Shown here: piece after piece, positions 38,175-41,592 of the stretch
Layout of the letters: the number at the start of each line of letters is the position of its first letter
How positions within the stretch are numbered: the stretch's first letter is position 1
Source of the DNA: Prevotella sp.
GTDB taxonomy: Bacteria; Bacteroidota; Bacteroidia; Bacteroidales; Bacteroidaceae
Assembly (NCBI GenBank): GCA_022732315.1
Contig: JAIJUV010000006.1
Location: 1-41,592 of the forward strand
DNA length: 41,592 nt
Direction: 5' to 3'
Made by a program: the position numbers and the translations under genes
Notes under the pieces: model-generated
Databases searched by the model: none
Seen by the model: the letters and a program-made list of their open reading frames with translations, nothing else
What the model was told of the DNA's origin: nothing

Positions 38175-38264
38175 CTTGTTCTTTACGAAAATAAATAGTA
38201 CCTTTGCAATATCTTTGCATTATCTCTGCAGGTTCCTTGCATAATCTTTGCATGATATCAGCAA
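38175..38264 (+). promoter_or_regulatory. Array of 11-bp -7 box repeats upstream of the aldose epimerase gene
   Basis: CTTG at 38175-38178 is followed, 20 bp later, by 11-bp units at 38199, 38210, 38221, 38232, 38243 and 38254. The first five read tacctttgcaa, tatctttgcat, tatctctgcag, gttccttgcat and aatctttgcat. Two match TAnnTTTG exactly. Six consecutive units with one-turn spacing give several overlapping potential start signals. The ATG is at 38345. The rest of 37983-38344 holds a minus-strand TACTTTTG box (38103-38096) that could serve the EamA gene. Confidence 0.7.
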
Positions 38265-38344
38265 GCTACGAACTGCAAAATAGAATTAAGAATACAAACA
38301 AAATAGAATCAGAAATATAAACTAAACAATAAACATTTGTAACT

Positions 38345-39214
38345 ATGGAACAGATTAAAAACGATCAGCTCACCGTTGAGATTTCATCTCTCGGAGCAGA
38401 ACTTCAGAGCATCAAGGATGCTAATGGTAATGAATATCTCTGGGATGGCGACGCCAAGTACTGGGGGAAAAGATCTCCTCTCCTCTTCCCTATCGTAGGC
38501 GGATTGTGGAAGGATACCTACCGCATCGGCGACAAGGAATACACCCAGCCTCGCCATGGCTTCGGCAAGCTCGTTGACTTCCAGCTCGTAGGCAAGACCG
38601 GCGACCGTCTCACCTTCGCCCTCATCGACAACGAGGAGACTTTCAAGAACTATCCATTCCACTTCAACCTCGCCGTTTCCTATCGCCTTGCCGGCAACGA
38701 ACTCCACGTTATCTGGCACGTTGAGAACACCGACGATAAGGTGATTTACTTCCAGATTGGCGGTCACCCTGCATTCAAGGTACCAGGCTGCAAGAAGGGC
38801 GAAAAGCTGAAGGCTTTCCTCAAGCTCGACAACGAGGCCCCTACCCGTCTCTTCGCAACCATCGGCGGATGCGTTGACCCTAACGCCCGTGAGACCGTAG
38901 AGACCGACAACGGAATCTTGGAGGTAACAGACGAATCATTCGCTGACGATGCCTACATCTTCGACAAGAGCCAGGTGAAGAAGGTTACTCTGCTCAACGA
39001 GAAGGGCGAGCCACACGTAACCGTAGAGTTCAAGACTCCAGCCGTGGGTATCTGGAATCCGGGCAACCACGCTCCATTCGTCTGCATCGAGCCTTGGTTC
39101 GGCACATGCGACTGGGCTGAATACACCGGCGAGTTCAAGGATAAATACATGATGAACAGCCTGCAGCCAGGTGCCAGCTTCATGAGTGAATACATCATCA
39201 GAATAGAAAAATAA
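38345..39214 (+). CDS. Aldose 1-epimerase family protein (LacX/YeaD-like)
   Basis: The 289-aa protein follows the galactose-mutarotase fold pattern of the aldose 1-epimerase family: SLGAELQSIKD, the loop RSPLLFPIVGGL, QPRHGFGKLVDF with a probable catalytic His, IGGHPAFKVP with a second His, and WNPGNHAPFVCIEPWFGTCD with Glu. These fit the LacX subgroup that interconverts alpha and beta anomers of sugars or sugar phosphates. The OPT transporter gene begins 23 bp after the stop, so both are driven from the repeat-rich promoter upstream. What links sugar and peptide handling is unclear. Confidence 0.88.
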   Translation: MEQIKNDQLTVEISSLGAELQSIKDANGNEYLWDGDAKYWGKRSPLLFPIVGGLWKDTYRIGDKEYTQPRHGFGKLVDFQLVGKTGDRLTFALIDNEETFKNYPFHFNLAVSYRLAGNELHVIWHVENTDDKVIYFQIGGHPAFKVPGCKKGEKLKAFLKLDNEAPTRLFATIGGCVDPNARETVETDNGILEVTDESFADDAYIFDKSQVKKVTLLNEKGEPHVTVEFKTPAVGIWNPGNHAPFVCIEPWFGTCDWAEYTGEFKDKYMMNSLQPGASFMSEYIIRIEK

Positions 39215-39237
39215 TCCATCGTTCATAGCAATAAATA

Positions 39238-41217
39238 ATGGAAGAAAAAGATAATATGCAGCTCCCCGAGAACGCATTCCGCGAACTCAAGGACGGGGAG
39301 GAATACAAGCCGCTGATGTCGCCAGACAAGGTTTATCCCGAGGTAAACGGATGGTCGGTGACCTGGGGCATCGTGATGGCCATCATCTTCTCTGCCGCCG
39401 CAGCCTATCTGGGCTTGAAGGTGGGTCAGGTGTTCGAGGCAGCCATCCCTATCGCCATCATCGCCGTGGGCGTAAGCACCGCCACCAAGCGCAGCAAGGC
39501 ACTGGGCGAGAACGTCATCATCCAGAGCATCGGAGCCTGCTCGGGTGCCGTGGTGGCAGGAGCCATCTTCACCCTGCCAGCCATCTACATTCTGCAGGCT
39601 AAATATCCGGAGATGACTACTTCGTTTATGAAGATATTCATGGCTTCTGCCCTGGGAGGCGTGTTGGGAATCCTGTTCCTCATTCCTTTCCGCAAGTACT
39701 TCGTAAGCGATATGCACGGAAAATATCCATTCCCTGAGGCCACTGCCACCACGCAGGTGCTGGTGAGCGGAGCCAAGGGTGGCGACCAGGCTAAGCCCCT
39801 GCTCATCGCCGGACTGGTGGGTGGTCTTTACGACTTCATCGTAGCCAGTCTGGGATGGTGGAACGAGAACTTCACTTCCCGTGTGGTAAGTCTGGGATGC
39901 GACCTTGCCGACAAGGCGAAGCTCGTGTTCAAGGTGAACACAGGTGCAGCCGTATTGGGATTGGGTTACATCATCGGATTGAAATACGCCTTCTACACCT
40001 GTCTGGGTTCGCTCGTGGTATGGTGGCTGATAGTGCCAGGCATGAGCGTCATCTTCCACGACAGCGTGCTCAGCGCCTGGGATCCCAGCATCGTAAAGAC
40101 CGTGGGTGCGATGAGTCCGGAGGAAATCTTCCGTGCCTACGCCCGCAGCATCGGTATCGGCGGTATTGCCATGGCAGGCATCATCGGCATCATCAAGAGC
40201 TGGGGCATCATCAAGAGTGCCGTAGGACTTGCCGCCAAGGAACTGAAGGGCAAGAGCGATGTGGATGAGAACGTGAAGCGCACCCAGCGCGACATCTCTT
40301 TCAAGATCATCGCCATCGGTTCGCTCGTCACCATCCTCATCACCTTCCTCTTCTTCTGGTTTGGTGTGATGGATGGCAATCTGCTCTTCGCCGTCATCGC
40401 CATCCTGCTGGTGGCAGCCATCGCCTTCCTCTTCACCACCGTGGCAGCCAATGCCATCGCCATCGTGGGTTCCAACCCTGTTTCGGGAATGACCCTGATG
40501 ACGCTCATCTTCGCCTCTGTGGTGATGGTGGCAGTGGGCTTGCGAGGTCCTGGCGGAATGCTTGCCGCCCTGATTATGGGTGGTGTGGTTTGTACTGCTC
40601 TCTCTGTGGCAGGTTCGTTCATCACCGATTTGAAGATTGGTTACTGGCTGGGTACTACGCCTAAGAAGCAGGAGGGATGGAAGTTCCTCGGCACCCTAGT
40701 GAGTGCGGCTACCGTGGGCGGCGTGATGATGCTGCTCAACGAGACCTACGGATTCGCTTCCGGCTCTCTGGCTGCTCCTCAGGCCAATGCGATGGCTGCG
40801 GTCATCGACCCTTTGATGAATGGTGTAGGTGCGCCTTGGGTGCTCTATGGCATCGGTGCCCTGATAGCCATCGTGCTTACCTACTTCAAGATTCCAGCCC
40901 TGGCTTTTGCCCTGGGTATGTTCATTCCGCTGGAACTGAACGTTCCGCTGCTGGTAGGTGGCGCCATCAACTGGTATGTTACTTCGCGCAGCAAGGATGC
41001 CAAGGTGAATGCGGAGCGTGGCGAGAAGGGTACGCTCATCGCCAGCGGTTTCATTGCCGGTGGAGCCTTGATGGGTGTGGTCAGCGCCCTGCTGAAGTTT
41101 GGCGGCGTTGAGGCCAGCATCGCAGACAGCTGGTGGGCAGACCCAATGTCAGAGGTTTGCTCGCTGATCGCCTACATCTGCCTGATAGGTTTCTTTATCA
41201 AAGCAACGAAGAAATAA
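39238..41217 (+). CDS. OPT-family oligopeptide/metal-chelate transporter
   Basis: The 659-aa protein has about 14-16 hydrophobic helices. It has typical OPT blocks: SVTWGIVMAIIFSAAAAYLGLKVGQVFEA at the start, GKYPFPEATATTQVL, and GVGAPWVLYGIGALIAIVL with an AFALGMFIPLELNVPLLVGG segment near the end. Bacterial OPT proteins of this type are thought to import small peptides or metal chelates. A 45-residue polar N-terminus precedes the first helix; ATG 39256 (MQLPENAF) is a shorter alternative start. It is the second gene of the operon with the epimerase and is followed by a strong terminator. Confidence 0.92.
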   Translation: MEEKDNMQLPENAFRELKDGEEYKPLMSPDKVYPEVNGWSVTWGIVMAIIFSAAAAYLGLKVGQVFEAAIPIAIIAVGVSTATKRSKALGENVIIQSIGACSGAVVAGAIFTLPAIYILQAKYPEMTTSFMKIFMASALGGVLGILFLIPFRKYFVSDMHGKYPFPEATATTQVLVSGAKGGDQAKPLLIAGLVGGLYDFIVASLGWWNENFTSRVVSLGCDLADKAKLVFKVNTGAAVLGLGYIIGLKYAFYTCLGSLVVWWLIVPGMSVIFHDSVLSAWDPSIVKTVGAMSPEEIFRAYARSIGIGGIAMAGIIGIIKSWGIIKSAVGLAAKELKGKSDVDENVKRTQRDISFKIIAIGSLVTILITFLFFWFGVMDGNLLFAVIAILLVAAIAFLFTTVAANAIAIVGSNPVSGMTLMTLIFASVVMVAVGLRGPGGMLAALIMGGVVCTALSVAGSFITDLKIGYWLGTTPKKQEGWKFLGTLVSAATVGGVMMLLNETYGFASGSLAAPQANAMAAVIDPLMNGVGAPWVLYGIGALIAIVLTYFKIPALAFALGMFIPLELNVPLLVGGAINWYVTSRSKDAKVNAERGEKGTLIASGFIAGGALMGVVSALLKFGGVEASIADSWWADPMSEVCSLIAYICLIGFFIKATKK

Positions 41218-41253
41218 AAAGATTACTTTTCGGAAGAAAAGATTTTAAAAGAT

Positions 41254-41300
41254 AAAAAAAGTCGGGACATACGATTGCATGTATGATTCCCGACTTTTTT
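41254..41300 (+). terminator. Terminator of the epimerase/OPT operon
   Basis: aaaaaagtcggga pairs with tcccgactttttt, with an inner catac/gtatg pair. Strong stem with A and T tracts on both sides. Confidence 0.9.
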
Positions 41301-41356
41301 GTTATGATGCACCTGATTCGATATTTAAAAATATCGTATTTACTAACACTAAAGTA

Positions 41357-41592
41357 TTCAAGTTTCGCAAGTAGCATCCTGCCGTCCCCGAAGGGGGCGA
41401 ATGTGAATAACCGCGGGTGGAATGACCGAAGGGAATGGAACCTGCGGATAGTAACAGATTCTCTCTTATCGTCCCCGAAGGGGGCGAACAGGGGCAAGAC
41501 TGGATGTGGTTCGCCCCCTTTGGGGACGCTTTCTCCCTACTATTGGTTGTCCGCAGGTTCCATGACCTTCGGTCATTCCACCAGCGGTTATT
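41357..41592. repeat. Nested palindromic element, copy 2 (cut by the window edge)
   Basis: It begins with the end motif ttcaagtttcgcaagta, followed by the same order of gtccccgaagggggc arm, large inverted repeat and conserved centre as copy 1 (23820-24104). It differs by a handful of substitutions. The right terminal motif lies beyond the window. Confidence 0.85.

Noticed and set aside
38068..38253. 61-codon minus-strand frame
   Set aside because: It is the reverse reading of the 11-bp promoter array.
38199..38264. CRISPR-like array
   Set aside because: The units are contiguous 11-mers without spacers, and no cas genes are in the window.

Overview
The window looks like a chromosome segment of a gut Bacteroidales bacterium, most likely Prevotella/Segatella (inference from protein types, not a database match). 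The promoters are the Bacteroidetes type: a -7 box TAnnTTTG, often with TTTG or TTG 19-20 bp upstream. Most genes lack a Shine-Dalgarno sequence. The families present are also typical: DUF4248, HU-like proteins with C-terminal extensions, Panacea-domain antitoxins, TonB receptors, and AAA-ATPase_like (PF09820) proteins.

Layout. 1-2065: end of cydB, then a pabB-pabC pair for p-aminobenzoate synthesis. 2066-10709: an AT-richer accessory block that reads as a defence island. It holds an AAA-ATPase_like gene lacking the usual nuclease tail, a Sau3AI-type (GATC) restriction endonuclease with its C5-cytosine methyltransferase, and a tightly coupled three-gene operon (SMC/OLD-like ATPase, RloB-type TOPRIM protein fused to a winged helix, and an unrecognised 397-aa protein). 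10709-15677: an iteron-like array of ATCTACTTTTT followed by a conserved Bacteroidetes cassette (small protein, DUF3987-like ATPase, CHC2/TOPRIM primase-like protein, DUF4248, short lipoprotein, HU-like protein). 15820-29995: mostly core and transport genes: SLC13 permease, radical SAM protein, inositol-phosphate synthase, LMW tyrosine phosphatase, TonB receptor, mnmA, AspT-like exchanger, ThrE-like exporter and a LysR regulator.

30154-31932: a Panacea antitoxin with a GNAT-like partner, flanked by two identical 70-bp copies of a terminator hairpin. 32002-34355: two lipoproteins. 34408-34850: an apparently undescribed ~443-nt structured RNA on the minus strand with its own promoter, terminator and a long-range helix. 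35197-36966: an HU-like gene with a 21-bp tandem repeat in its leader and two secreted proteins. 37080-41217: EamA transporter, aldose epimerase and OPT transporter; the last two are driven from an array of 11-bp repeated -7 boxes. The window ends inside the second copy of a ~285-bp nested palindrome whose first copy forms the 5' leader of the TonB receptor gene.

The strongest candidates for new biology are the ATPase/RloB-wHTH/unknown operon, the Panacea-GNAT module inserted at a duplicated terminator, the 443-nt RNA, and the repeat systems (iteron array, palindromic element, -7 box array, in-frame low-complexity repeats). All functional statements are homology judgements made by reading the sequence; no searches were run.
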